Source of the DNA: Cardinalis cardinalis | Lineage: Eukaryota; Chordata; Aves; Passeriformes; Cardinalidae | Direction: 5' to 3' | NCBI GenBank assembly: GCA_014549065.1 | Contig: JACDOX010000086.1 | Span: 1,303,690-1,367,689 of the forward strand | Length of the DNA: 64,000 bases | Program-made: the position numbers and the translations under genes | Shown here: positions 49,813 to 59,890 of the stretch, piece by piece | How the letters are laid out: each line of letters begins with the position of its first letter | How positions within the stretch are numbered: the stretch's first letter is position 1 | The notes under the pieces: generated by a model | The model's database searches: none | What the model saw: only the letters and a program-made list of their open reading frames with translations | What the model was told of the DNA's origin: nothing

Positions 49813-52800
49813 CCAGAAATATTCTTGGGAAGTTGTGCCTTGCTTTTCTCTGTGAAGAGAAATGCAGCTACACAAGTCCTCTCCAGTTTTGCTGCTCACC
49901 AACACAAGGATAAAGCTCTGCACTTGGGGACTCTTCCTCCTGATCCATCTTCTTTGCTACNTGAAAAGAGCAAGATCCAATTTTAAAGACCGCATACCCC
50001 ATTTATTCTCACCTCTGTGTATAAAGTTGTGCAAAAACCACTGAAGAGGAGGTGTGAGATAGAATGGCAAGCACAGGAGCTACTTAACAGTCAGCCAGGT
50101 CTAGTCTTACCTTCCCATTGAAGCAAGATTTTGTCTAATGACTTTCTTAAAAGGTATTAGCTCTATCCAACTGCCTGAGCCTCAGGAGATTCTTACACAA
50201 CCTGCACTATCTCACCAGCAGTAATTCCTTAGATACTGTTTAAGCTGATCCATTATTAGCTTCATTCCATTACTCCAGAGATATTTAGAAATAACTAAGT
50301 ATTTAATTTNTCTTTTCAGCATTTAAGCCCTGAAAATACTTTTAGATTTGCATCTCTTAACCTGTTCTGGTAGTCATAACACATGGAGTATACANNTAGC
50401 TTGATATTCTTTGAATCAAGGACTCCCATCATTTTTGCTGATCTTTTCCAATTTAATTCAGATAATGAGGTTCCAGAAACAGGATTTTAGGAGATATCTC
50501 CTTGCTGGGGGAAGCACCAACCACAGCTTCAGTGCTTGGCTCTGTATTTGCAAACAAGGATTACACTGAGTGTGCAGCACACTCCTAAGTTCAGATCCAT
50601 TGCTTCTAAGCAGAAAACCTTCAAAAGTTAACCACTGAGAGAAAGGGCATAGAAAGAAGAGGAAAACAAGTCACTAACATTCACAGACCATGTACTCCAG
50701 CACAGGTGAGAAACTGTACAGAAGCAAACACCAGAGAGTGCTGGCATTCTCTAGTGCTGAGCCTGTAACTTTCAGCTCCCTAAGTTTCTCTAACCCCTAA
50801 GTTTCAGCTCCCTTGAGCACTGCTGACATTTGCTATTGGGGAAAAGACTAAGGAGAGTCCAACAAATTTCTCTAGAATACCCTGACCTGTGGCATCCAAA
50901 TTCCCAGTCACCTCTTATCCTTGCTCATGGCTTCTCTATTGGACTTAATTTCTTATTTCAGCAAAGTCCACTCTCCTCAGACCCTGCTCCTTAACCCAGC
51001 TGTCCAGTACTGTGTTTTACCACCCCTTATCAAACACATGGTTAGACCATCTTCAATTTATGCTCTTCAAAAGAGCATCTGTTCTGCTTTACACCTGCAA
51101 TGTTCTCCTTAAACTCCTGAGTAAAATAACTTGGGTGGTTTTTTTCCCCACCTCCCAACTGCTTTTTCCATTCCTACTTAAACAGACCTGAACTATTTAG
51201 ATACCACTATTTACTACTCTTACACAAAAATAAAAAGCCTTAAAATGTATTGATTGTAAGATTTCAGACAGCTCTTATATATGACAACCAACAGTTTTCT
51301 GTAAGGTCACTAGGTTCTGGGTTTTTTTGGGTTTTTTTTTCATTTTCTAGTCCTTCAAGTCAATGCTCTGCTGTGAGCAAGTTGTTGCTTCTACTTCAGT
51401 TGCTTCAAGAGCAGGTTCTCCAGCCTTTCCTCATTTTTAATGGTCTGTCTACAGCCTAATAACCCAGCTTACTACATCTCTTTCTCAAATATATGATCCT
51501 ACAAGATACCATTTAAAGGACCCTCACAATATACAGCATCTATGATTCCTAGCACACTCAATTGCATCTTCATTCCAGAACTACAGACAGCAAAAACAGC
51601 CAAACTACCATCTCTGAGACTTTTATAATCCTTGAGAGCATTTTCACCTAATCACAAGTGTTTATGTCATAATTTATTGCTGATATCTGTTCTCAAATAA
51701 CANATTCTCACCACGTCTGACATCAAGNACCACCAAAACCAGGGAGCAACAGTCCCTGCAGAACAGTTACATCTGCATGTCCTGCTCACCTCTCTTTACT
51801 CTCAAGTTTTACATCTTGGACNTGTGGCCACACAAAAATCATGTCATGGCACCTACAAGGTAAGACAGGTCAGATTCCCCACTGTGAAAGCCACAGCTGA
51901 ACAAGTGCCAGGTAGGGATTATTAAGGAGAGATGATGTGGACATTNTCAGGCTGATGTTCACTCCTCTGCTCCTCCCTGTAGTAGAGGACCTATCCTGAG
52001 AAGATGCATGACCATACTGTAGAGTAAAACTCTTCCTACAGCTCATTCCTTTTGAAGAGGTGAAAGATAGAAAGTGAAAACATTTCTTGATGTATCTTAC
52101 AAAACACTTTTTCTTTCAGACTTCAAGCACTCTCAGTACCAAGTTTAATGATCCAAGAGCTGGGATCAGTCTACACCATTATGATCCAATGCCAACAGCA
52201 GCAGCACACACTGATGAAGGCACTTACATGTACATGTATGCACAGCTTATTTTCAGGGAGAGAAATGTTTCTACTCTGAAAAAAAGGAAAAATCTGCCAG
52301 AGGTTATGAAATATGTTCAAGGTTCTGAACACAAAATGTGGCAAGGTAAAAAGGCCACATTCAGAACAGTTAGTTCATCTTGCCAACTCAGCATCAAAGT
52401 AAATTTTTACTGGATTCAAACTCAACCACATAAAAAGGCAGAGGCAGGACAGATACACATTCACCCCAGGCACACCAGAGCCTCATCCTATGCTTAAGGA
52501 TCTTTCAACTTCTTTCTATAGTAGCAGAATTGTACATGATTATGAATCAAGCACCATTATTAAAATGGAAGTTCAAACAGTTACCATAGGAAATAGCAGA
52601 CTCAGCTTGCTGATAAAAGGCTTATCCTCATTGGTACAGTAGTTCAGAAAGTGACAGTATTGCAACACTTGGCCATATCTAAGCTGTGAGTTATGTTATC
52701 TGAGATCACTCTGGACACCTCTAAAGAGCAACAACCAGCAGTGAGTGTTTGGAAACAGATGCAGTAAAAGTTTCCCTGTGTACTTCAGAGACAGATATGG

Positions 52801-54196
52801 TATTTAGCTTTGAGTGTCCTTCCTTCTAATCACTCCATCATTCCTCATTTCACCTGTGATGCATTAATGTTATATACATTTTGTCAAAACACTCTCTCTT
52901 TATAAGCTTATGAAAATTAAAAATGTACACAGCAACTTGAAAATGAAAAATATACAGTAACTCGTACTTAACAACTTGTAATTTATGAGACACCAATTCA
53001 TTCCCTCTTCCCTGCATTGACAAACTTATAATACATTTTCCATGCATGTTTTTTGCTTCTCTTCTCAATTCTAAAAAGCAGGGATGTTTAATTATGAATT
53101 TCATACTCCCAGCAAGTTGCTACCTAAAATACTTGTAAACATTTAGAATGGAAACAAAGAATTCAGCTGGCTCTTCCCTGTTTATTTCTTTTTTCCTGCT
53201 ACAAAAACACTCCAGTTACAAGTTCCTTGTGAAACAAAACAGCTTTTTTTATATCTCTGTCCTCTGCAATGCTCTATTAACTTGAGCCATTGAAAACTCT
53301 GCTGTTGATACTACAGCCTGGACTGTGCAAGCAGATAGTTTTAAAGATAAGATATTGGCTGTAGATTTCCCAAGGTACTCTGCCTCCAGCCCTGCATGCA
53401 GAGGAGTTGCTCAGACTTACAGGTGTAACCCAGAAGTTATCCAAGAGGGCCAACCCTCCATCTAATGAATAATTACACAGACTGTGTTTGTGGATTAAAG
53501 TATCAGATCTTAACCCAAACAAANCCCAGAGTCACTCAAAAGCTGTCTCTATGCAACAGAACATACTTCCTCTGCCTCCCCACTACCAAACAGAAAATGT
53601 TTTAATCCTCATGCCATAATTGTGAATGGCTGCATAACCACATAGAGCACTACAGTGTCTGACAGGTACTTCTGCCATTGGTCACTTCTGGAGTGTGTAC
53701 ATGCAGGGGAAAAAAACCTGATCATTTAAACATNAAATCAAATTAGAATTTCTATTTCATTATACTGGCAGTGAGAAGAGAGCTGGGAAAAAGTCTAGGC
53801 AGCTCATTTAAATGAACATCTAAAAATGCTGAGAGCACTGGGTAAGCACAGAGAAAAACTTACTGCAGTGCAGACCCATCTTCTGATGTCAGCTGCACCT
53901 CTGCAGGTAAGGNCAGCACATGACCCCCATTTAGTTTGTTCACCCAGTTAAGCACAATAATTAGTTTATGCAAATACAAGAAACAGAGGAAACAGGATAA
54001 AAATCTGAAAAAGCTTGCATCTCTCTATCACTTCATGAATTAAAAGCCAAACAGAACAGAGCTATCAGGTGTAAGAAATTGAGAGCCACAAGAATTTAGT
54101 GGCAGTATTTAGAAGAATCAAGTTGACGTATCCTTTACTAAATATCAAAACAGTTTTTCTTATTTGGCATATTTTAGATGGTTTTATTTAACTGAC

Positions 54197-55272
54197 TGTC
54201 TTGGGATGATTCATAATGATAATGTACCCTGTAACCATCTGAGGAGCATACACTCCTCCAATAAATAAATATACCGCAGTGGGTGGTGTATTTATTTATT
54301 GGAGGAGTGTATGCTTCTATACATACATATACATTCATCCATCTGTTCCTGGATCTTTAGGACCCCACAGCCGGGAATCTCGGTGGGATGGGGGGCTTAG
54401 GAAGTTGGGGTGGGGGTTTTAGGAAGTTGGCTTTTGGAGGGGGGGTTTTTTAAAGCTGCCCGCCCAGGTTCATGGCCCTGCACAGCGTGGTGTTTGCTCC
54501 ACACGCGGTTCNATTTTTGATCAAGCTAAAGCTTTTTTTTGCTCTTCTTCTTAAGTAGTGTGTTAAATATANTTTTAGGTTATAANATGTTAAAATAGAA
54601 ACTATGCTATGTAGGATACTTTTTTTCTAAAGGACTCGCACTGAGATAGCAGCCACAGGACACCTAAATCCTTCAGAGAAAGAGAATTTATTGCTCCATT
54701 ATCAGGAGAAATTAATTTCTTCCTGCCTCGCTCGGCAGGATGATGCCATCAGGATTCAGAGGAAGAAGCTGACACTGACCAGACAGAATCNTGTGTTTGA
54801 ATGGAATTTATNCATCATGGATGAGGTGTATGAATATGNAACAGGNTGTTGCTTTTAAGGGTTAATCCTCTGTTAACGTGGGTCCTTTTTCGGGCTTATT
54901 TTGCCCAGAAAGAGGTACNCGGACTGTCNNTAACTCTTTGNTTNTATTGTCTCATATTTTCCTAATCCAAATTGTCCAAATTATTATTACTCTAATTGTA
55001 TTACTATTTTTATAACCATTCTACTACTATTAAACTTTTAAAATTTTAAAAACAAGTGACTGGCATTTTTCACATTCCAGGGGGGTGGAGAGGTCTAACA
55101 GTTTGATATTTAGCAGTTGTTTACTTTTTTTCCTACCTGTTGGCAACCTGTTTGTAAATAAATCGTGGTTTTTAACTTTCCTCTATTAGTATTCATNTCT
55201 TATTGGGTTGGAATAATAAAGGAGATAACTCATTCCAGCATCTTCTTCTTTAAATTGTCTCAAACCAAGACA
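54197..55272 (+). mobile_element. Solo LTR, family D, about 1.08 kb
   Basis: Starts TGTCTTGGGATGATTC and ends CTCAAACCAAGACA, giving 8-bp terminal inverted repeats TGTCTTGG/CCAAGACA in the TG...CA form of retroviral LTRs. The flanks are CTGAC (54192-54196) and CTGAT (55273-55277), a 5-bp duplication with one mismatch. It contains a perfect palindrome, a G-rich block and AATAAA-type signals near its end (about 55156 and 55217). No retroviral genes flank it. I infer the LTR identity from its ends and do not recognise the exact family. Confidence 0.75.
54245..54315. repeat. 27-bp-arm perfect palindrome inside LTR
   Basis: 54245-54271 and 54289-54315 are perfect reverse complements (AGCATACACTCCTCCAATAA and so on) with a 17-bp loop (54272-54288). 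In RNA or single-stranded DNA it would fold into a stable hairpin. Confidence 0.95.
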
Positions 55273-56494
55273 CTGATAAAAGTATAAAAGNGGCTTCCTG
55301 GAACACTAACTGAATTCTAGTTTACATAAAGAAACTACACAAAATGGAAGCAAGAAAATACTACTCTCTCTTCNTTAAAGACTCTGAACAGATGAAAATA
55401 AAGCAGTGCATTTATTTTAACTCTGCAGATGCTATGCATAACAAAAAATAGAGAGCCAGAATTAGGTGAGGCTTATCAGGATCCCAGATACCACACTATG
55501 ACAGGGACTAATAATCAGTCACCCACAGTCATCTGTNCAGTATGTGAGCAAAAAGCGCCTCAAAGCTAATTACACTTCTCAAGAATCCCATCTTAGGAAT
55601 GTTTCTAGTGACTGTGTTGGAAAATGAATCTTAGAAATTATGGTGTCCAAATCCATTACTTTACCAAAGCAAAGCACACCAAACACCCAAGCTCCCTCCC
55701 CTTCTATCCAATGACAAAAACCAAGGTTTCAGCCAGCTGAAGGGGCTTTTGCTGCCTTTACAGAAACTTACAGCTGTAAGCACAGACCTAAGGGCTGTCA
55801 TGGCAATTCAGAGGTGAATGAGGGAAACCAAGTGACAGATGGAGACTCACCAAGTAACTTTCTAAGCTCATACTACAACTGGTTTCAAAGCAGTAACTTT
55901 AAAGCCATTAGACATACTTTCATTACATTATACAGANACAGAATCAAAATATTTCAGTATAACACAATTTGGGATGTTACTCCAAGAAGAATGGTTAAGG
56001 ACTTAAATGGTTAAGGACTTGACAGAGAAGTCAGAGAAAATGAAAACTAAAAATAAATCACAGAAGAAGAAAGCAAAAAGGTTTGTTAGCTAAGCAATAG
56101 AACAGTAAATAATCCTTAAACAACCCTCTCCCCATCACGTTTCATTCCAAAATCCTTGTTCATGACTTAGCACACAATTAGCAGTGCTGTGACCCNACAC
56201 AGTGCAACTGCTCCATTATGCAGGACTCTTCCTGTAACCATTCATCAACTGTGCCTTCTCTAATTAAAAATGACTCATAAAATAAGCTCCACTGTAGTAT
56301 TAAACTTCAAACAAACCAAAGCAAATTTAACTAAATTAACTCCATACAGTGTCATGGTAAGGATTTTGAAATGTAGTGCTGGAGAATGAACACCTGGTTG
56401 TAAAGTTCCTTTGAATAGGTGGAAAGGCCTTTCCTCTGTAAAATTCTCCAGGGATCCAAAAGGCAAAGGGAGCAGAGCTGAGAGAAGACACAGG

Positions 56495-56588
56495 CAAGGG
56501 AACACTTGCCAAGGTTCCCCTGCCTTGGCAGGGGGCTGCACTAGATGGTCTCCAGGGGCCACTTCCAATTCTAACAATTCTGAGAAAC
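56495..56588 (+). mobile_element. CR1 3' tail fragment
   Basis: Plus-strand GGCTGCACTAGATGGTCTCC followed by GGGGCCACTTCCAATTCTA is a short CR1 3' end. Only about 90 bp remain. Confidence 0.75.
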
Positions 56589-57962
56589 CANTGAGAAAAA
56601 TCTGATTCCTGCTCCTGGCTTGCAGCTCAGCATGCCCTCCCTACTGTAAAGAAAAGCTACTGCATCCTCCCAGGCTTAGGGTTAGGGTTAGCAGTTTTAC
56701 AAAACCCAGCCTAAGTCCAGCAGTGACTGACAGAGAGGAACACCAGTGACTCCAGTGCTGGGTCCCACACCAAACACCAACTGTGCCTCTAAAAAAAATC
56801 AANACTTAAAAGTAACATCCCAGAGTACTAAATCCAGCTTCCTTATAATGTTTCATAAACATCTAACAACATCCCATAAACTCCAAGGTTTTAGCAACTT
56901 AAACTGGTAGGCTCTTCACAGTTTGCATGGTCAGACACCAGTTTTCAGAGCAAGCCTGCCTGCACAGCTGTGACAAAAACCATTTTCTCAGCTTGCCCCT
57001 TGCACCACACCCAGCCTCTGTCTGCTCTGCTCTTAGGTTTGCCCTTTGCCATTGTGGCACAAACCATTTCCATCATTTTCTTGGTATGCTCAGATCCAGT
57101 CCCATCCAAGTTATGCTCCCACATGCAGCAGAGTCACCATGTCCAGAGCCTTTGTGTGATATTCCTTTACCACAACACTTGCAAACTGACAGGGCTGTGT
57201 TTCCACTGCCTATCACAATTACCATCCCTCTCTTCTGCCATGTGCTTTCCACTCCTGTGTCTCTTTTGTCTCTCAGCAGATCACAGGTNCACTCCTCCTG
57301 CAAAACTTCTCCATGCTACCAAAACACTGAACATAACAAGTCTTATTAATACCCTGAAGACCTATGCTAACTCTTGTCAGAGATTCTTGAAGGAAAAGTG
57401 GAGTGTATACATAGAATAATTTTTAAAATTTTTAAGAACCACATGGTTAGACCCGAGGGAGAGGGCAGGGGGAAGCAAAAGGGGTGTGACAAGATTATTC
57501 ACCAACCCAGACCTCCAACCACCTAAATTATTCAAAACCAACCTGCAATATTTTCCCCTTCCTACCTTCATCAGCTCTATTCTCATAAGATTTGTCTTTC
57601 CCTCACTGAAAACAACAAGATATGGAGCAGCTTTCAGAATGTGACAAATTGTGTGCTTTAAACACCTGAATCACACCCAGAGAGAGGAACAGCAGGAGCC
57701 TGGATGGGCTGCCTGGGCTTTAAACCACTTTTCTTTTGAACTAACTACACAAATTCAGAANAAGGGAAGAGGGTTGGCAGTAGAATCAGACAGTTTTCCA
57801 CATATTGCTCCTAAATTAATTCTAAATTAAACCATTAACTCTGTCGTGCATATTATGCACCTATTTCATGAAAGAAAACAGTGTTTGTTTCCCAGGCACA
57901 TCTCAGGAAGTGGGTAATGAGCTCCTGTCCATACAGTAAATGCAGCAGACTGCCTGGTTCTT

Positions 57963-58070
57963 AGATATACATATATATAGATATTTATACAGATATAGAT
58001 ACATATAGATATAGATATATACATANANAGATATATACATAGATAGATATATACATAGATATACATATTT
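57963..58070. repeat. ATAGATATAC-type microsatellite
   Basis: About 108 bp of degenerate TA/GATA/CATA repeats in intron 1. Frames through it read as Tyr/Ile-rich peptides and are artefacts. Confidence 0.9.
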
Positions 58071-58426
58071 TGAGCATAAGCTGATAACCTTTAACCATGA
58101 TGGCTCCCAATGATCACGACAACAATCTCTCTCTCTCAAGCACGTAGAAAAGGCTGCTGTTTCCAGATAAGTTAGGTTTCTTTCNCATTTTAGAAGCCTG
58201 ACTATACACCCTTGGCAGGCCCCTCCTCTCAGAGTTTTCTACCTTCACCAGAGTNACTTTTCCGTCATTACAGAAGGACCAGAGCAACGCAGAAGGATCA
58301 AAGCAACTTCCCAGGCAAGCACCCGCTGCCCTCCGCTCCACCGGGAGCCACTTCCCAACCTCCCGGGGAGGAGAAGAGCTCCAGCAGCCGCTCCTGCTGG
58401 GCACAGCGGCTCGGCCGAGCTCCAGG

Positions 58427-58486
58427 AGCCCCCGAACTCCTGGCAGAGCCCCCGAACTCCCGGCAGAGCCCCCGAACTCCCGGCAG
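58427..58486. repeat. Three 20-bp tandem repeats in intron 1 near exon 1
   Basis: Three head-to-tail 20-bp units of the form AGCCCCCGAACTCCYGGCAG occupy exactly 60 bp. The first unit has T and the other two C at the variable site. They lie about 100-160 bp inside intron 1, in the CpG-rich region. Near-identity indicates recent slippage or duplication. Confidence 0.9.
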
Positions 58487-58587
58487 AGCTCTGCCCCCGG
58501 TGCGGCTGTCACCGCCGGGACACGGAGCCGGGACACGGTGTTCACCCCATGGGAGCGACACCGGCTCCGGGGCGGCCGCACACTCAC

Positions 58588-58634
58588 CTGCGGTTCATGG
58601 GCCGCACTCGCACGGCCACCTTGACGGAGGCCAT
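58588..58634 (-). CDS. KIF16B: KIF16B coding exon 1 (residues 1-16, start codon)
   Basis: This is the first coding exon of kinesin family member 16B, a plus-end-directed microtubule motor that moves early endosomes and binds PI3P through a C-terminal PX domain outside this window. It encodes MASVKVAVRVRPMNR plus two bases of the next Arg codon, the beta-1 strand that opens kinesin-3 motor domains. The start is chosen because it gives this conserved N terminus and has a strong context (GCC before ATG, G after). The donor is CGCAG|GTGAGTG. The exon lies in a CpG-rich promoter. An out-of-frame ATG sits 7 nt upstream. The gene call rests on residue patterns recognised across all twelve exons. The 5' UTR boundary and transcription start cannot be seen. 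Confidence 0.95.
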
Positions 58635-58715
58635 GGCTCATCCCGGCCGGCCCGGGCCGTCCCTCGGCACGGCCCGCCCGCCGCCACCGAGCGAGGCCAC
58701 CCCCAGCCTAGGCCC

Positions 58716-58731
58716 GGTCGCTATGGCGACC
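58716..58731 (-). promoter_or_regulatory. X-box-like RFX site
   Basis: The minus strand reads GGTCGCCATAGCGACC. Against the RFX X-box consensus GTNRCC, short spacer, RGYAAC, the first half-site matches fully and the second has one change. The outer GGTCGC/GCGACC arms are perfectly symmetric. It lies 82 bp upstream of the KIF16B start codon, a usual position for functional X-boxes. Binding is inference. Confidence 0.45.
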
Positions 58732-58800
58732 GCCAGCCTGCCCCGCCGCGCCGTACGGCGGCCGCGCAGGGACAAAACGCCTCTCGCCTTCGCGGGGAAA

Positions 58801-58833
58801 GAGGAGGAGGAGGAGGAGGAGGANGAGGAGGAG
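58801..58833. repeat. (GGA)n microsatellite upstream of KIF16B
   Basis: Eleven near-uniform GAG/GGA triplets with one N at 58823, about 170-200 bp upstream of the start codon. Frames through it read as poly-Glu or poly-Ser and are not coding evidence. Confidence 0.9.
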
Positions 58834-58886
58834 AAATTGGAACTGAGGGTGCGCGTATGGGAATTTCTCCATAAGGCCACCCATCG

Positions 58887-58945
58887 CGCTATATTTATTC
58901 ATTGGAGCAGTGTATGCTTCTATACATACATACATACATACATAC
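58887..58945. repeat. Short match to family D LTR at start of microsatellite
   Basis: TATTTATTCATTGGAGCAGT then GTATGCTTCTATACATAC closely matches 54289-54330 inside the family D LTR. The CATA repeat array begins exactly where the match runs out. It lies about 255 bp upstream of the KIF16B start codon. Confidence 0.7.
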
Positions 58946-59206
58946 ATACACACATATATATATGCATGCGCATATATATATACATATATATACACACGTA
59001 GACACATACATTCTTACATATACATACATATGTATAGTCATATATATATGCATATATATCATATATACACACATACATATATATACATACATATATATAG
59101 CCATATATATATGCACGTATATCATATATCCATATATGCATATATACAAACACACATACATACATATATATATATATAGTCATATATATATATGCACATA
59201 TATCTA
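58921..59206. repeat. TATA/CATA microsatellite array
   Basis: About 285 bp of TATACATACA-type repeats. On both strands it gives long pseudo-frames of Tyr, Ile, His and Thr. These are not proteins. Confidence 0.95.
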
Positions 59207-59210
59207 TCAC

Positions 59211-59455
59211 AGAATTGCAATTCAATTAGTTTGAAAAAAACCTCTGAGATCATCAAGCCCAACCTTTGTCTAAACACCATTGTGTCAGCTAGAGCAGGGC
59301 ACGTCCAGTCCTTAATCCTTAAGCACTTCCAGGGACACTGACTCCACTGTCTAATCACCCCTCATGTGAAGAAACTTCCTGAAGTCCAACATGAGCCTCC
59401 CCTGGCGTGGCTCAAGACCCCAAAGGGGTCAACTCTCACCTGGCTACAACNTCTT
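59211..59455 (-). mobile_element. CR1 3' fragment
   Basis: The plus strand begins CACAGAATTGCAATTCAATT, then AACCTCTGAGATCATCAAGC and a CCAACATGAGCCTCCCCTGG block, the antisense of CR1 3' sequence. About 245 bp remain. Confidence 0.85.
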
Positions 59456-59479
59456 GGGTTATANATGGAAACCACTTGG

Positions 59480-59807
59480 TTACATATGCACATACATCCA
59501 CACATATCTAGATATATGTACATATATGTATACATATACAGCCCTCTGTATGTATATTTATATAAAATTTATATATATATAATTGATATATTTTTTATAT
59601 ATATAACACCCCATTATACACAGAGATATTTTTTTATATAGTGTTATATATATATTTAATATAGAGAGAATATATATTATATAAAATATATATACATATA
59701 TATTATAGATACCTCTATCTATAGATGGGGAAGATAGCTGTATATTTCTATTTATCTCTGTCTCTATCTGTCATTTACATCTATATGTATCTACATGTTT
59801 CTGCATA
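59480..59807. repeat. Second TA-rich microsatellite tract
   Basis: TATATA/CATATA/TATCTA repeats of about 325 bp between two antisense CR1 3' ends. Confidence 0.9.
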
Positions 59808-59890
59808 TATCATAGAATTACTAGGATTGCAAGGGACCTCTGAAGAACACCCAGTTCAACCAGCCCATCAAGGCTCACAGGTTAACTGNT
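59808..59890 (-). mobile_element. CR1 3' tail fragment
   Basis: ATCATAGAATTACTAGGATT followed by GCAAGGGACCTCTGAAGAAC is an antisense CR1 3' end of about 80 bp, the second one bordering the microsatellite tract. Confidence 0.75.

Larger units (their letters stand above)
42781..58587 (-). other. KIF16B intron 1
   Basis: About 15.8 kb between exons 2 and 1. It contains family A LTRs at 47185-47589 and about 49450-49812, a 1076-bp LTR at 54197-55272, a CR1 tail at 56495-56588 and an AT microsatellite at 57963-58070. The other stretches (42781-47184, 47590-49449, 49813-54196, 55273-56494 and 56589-57962) hold only short, unconvincing frames. No first-intron enhancer can be named from sequence alone. 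Confidence 0.8.
58300..58860 (-). promoter_or_regulatory. KIF16B: CpG-rich promoter and 5' region of KIF16B
   Basis: This stretch is the only strongly GC- and CpG-rich part of an otherwise AT-rich window and it brackets coding exon 1. It extends about 290 bp into intron 1 and 225 bp upstream of the start codon. No TATA box is seen on the minus strand just upstream of the start, as expected for a broadly expressed CpG-island promoter. It includes a 20-bp tandem repeat, an X-box-like site and a GGA microsatellite. I see no divergent gene on the other side. The exact transcription start is not determinable from sequence alone. Confidence 0.75.

Noticed and set aside
52087..52497. 136-codon frame on the plus strand in intron 1
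   Set aside because: No domain, splice context or protein-like motif is visible. It is compatible with chance.
56677..56694. TTAGGGTTAGGGTTAG telomere-like motif
   Set aside because: Fewer than three units, too short to call an interstitial telomere.
56927..57419. Two overlapping frames of 140 and 149 codons
   Set aside because: Both arise in the same pyrimidine-rich sequence in different frames, so neither is convincing.
18418..58634. KIF16B as a pseudogene because of scattered Ns
   Set aside because: All twelve exons have intact frames, GT-AG sites and matching phases. The only Ns in exons are one silent Leu codon base and one Arg/Ser codon base.
58114..58880. Long frames of 150-220 codons on both strands in the CpG-rich promoter
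   Set aside because: They overlap each other, owe their length to GC content, and run through the promoter, tandem repeat and GGA microsatellite. Only the 47-nt exon 1 is coherent.
58895..59234. Frames of about 90-110 codons rich in Tyr, Ile and His
   Set aside because: They are translations of a CATA/TATA microsatellite in several frames.
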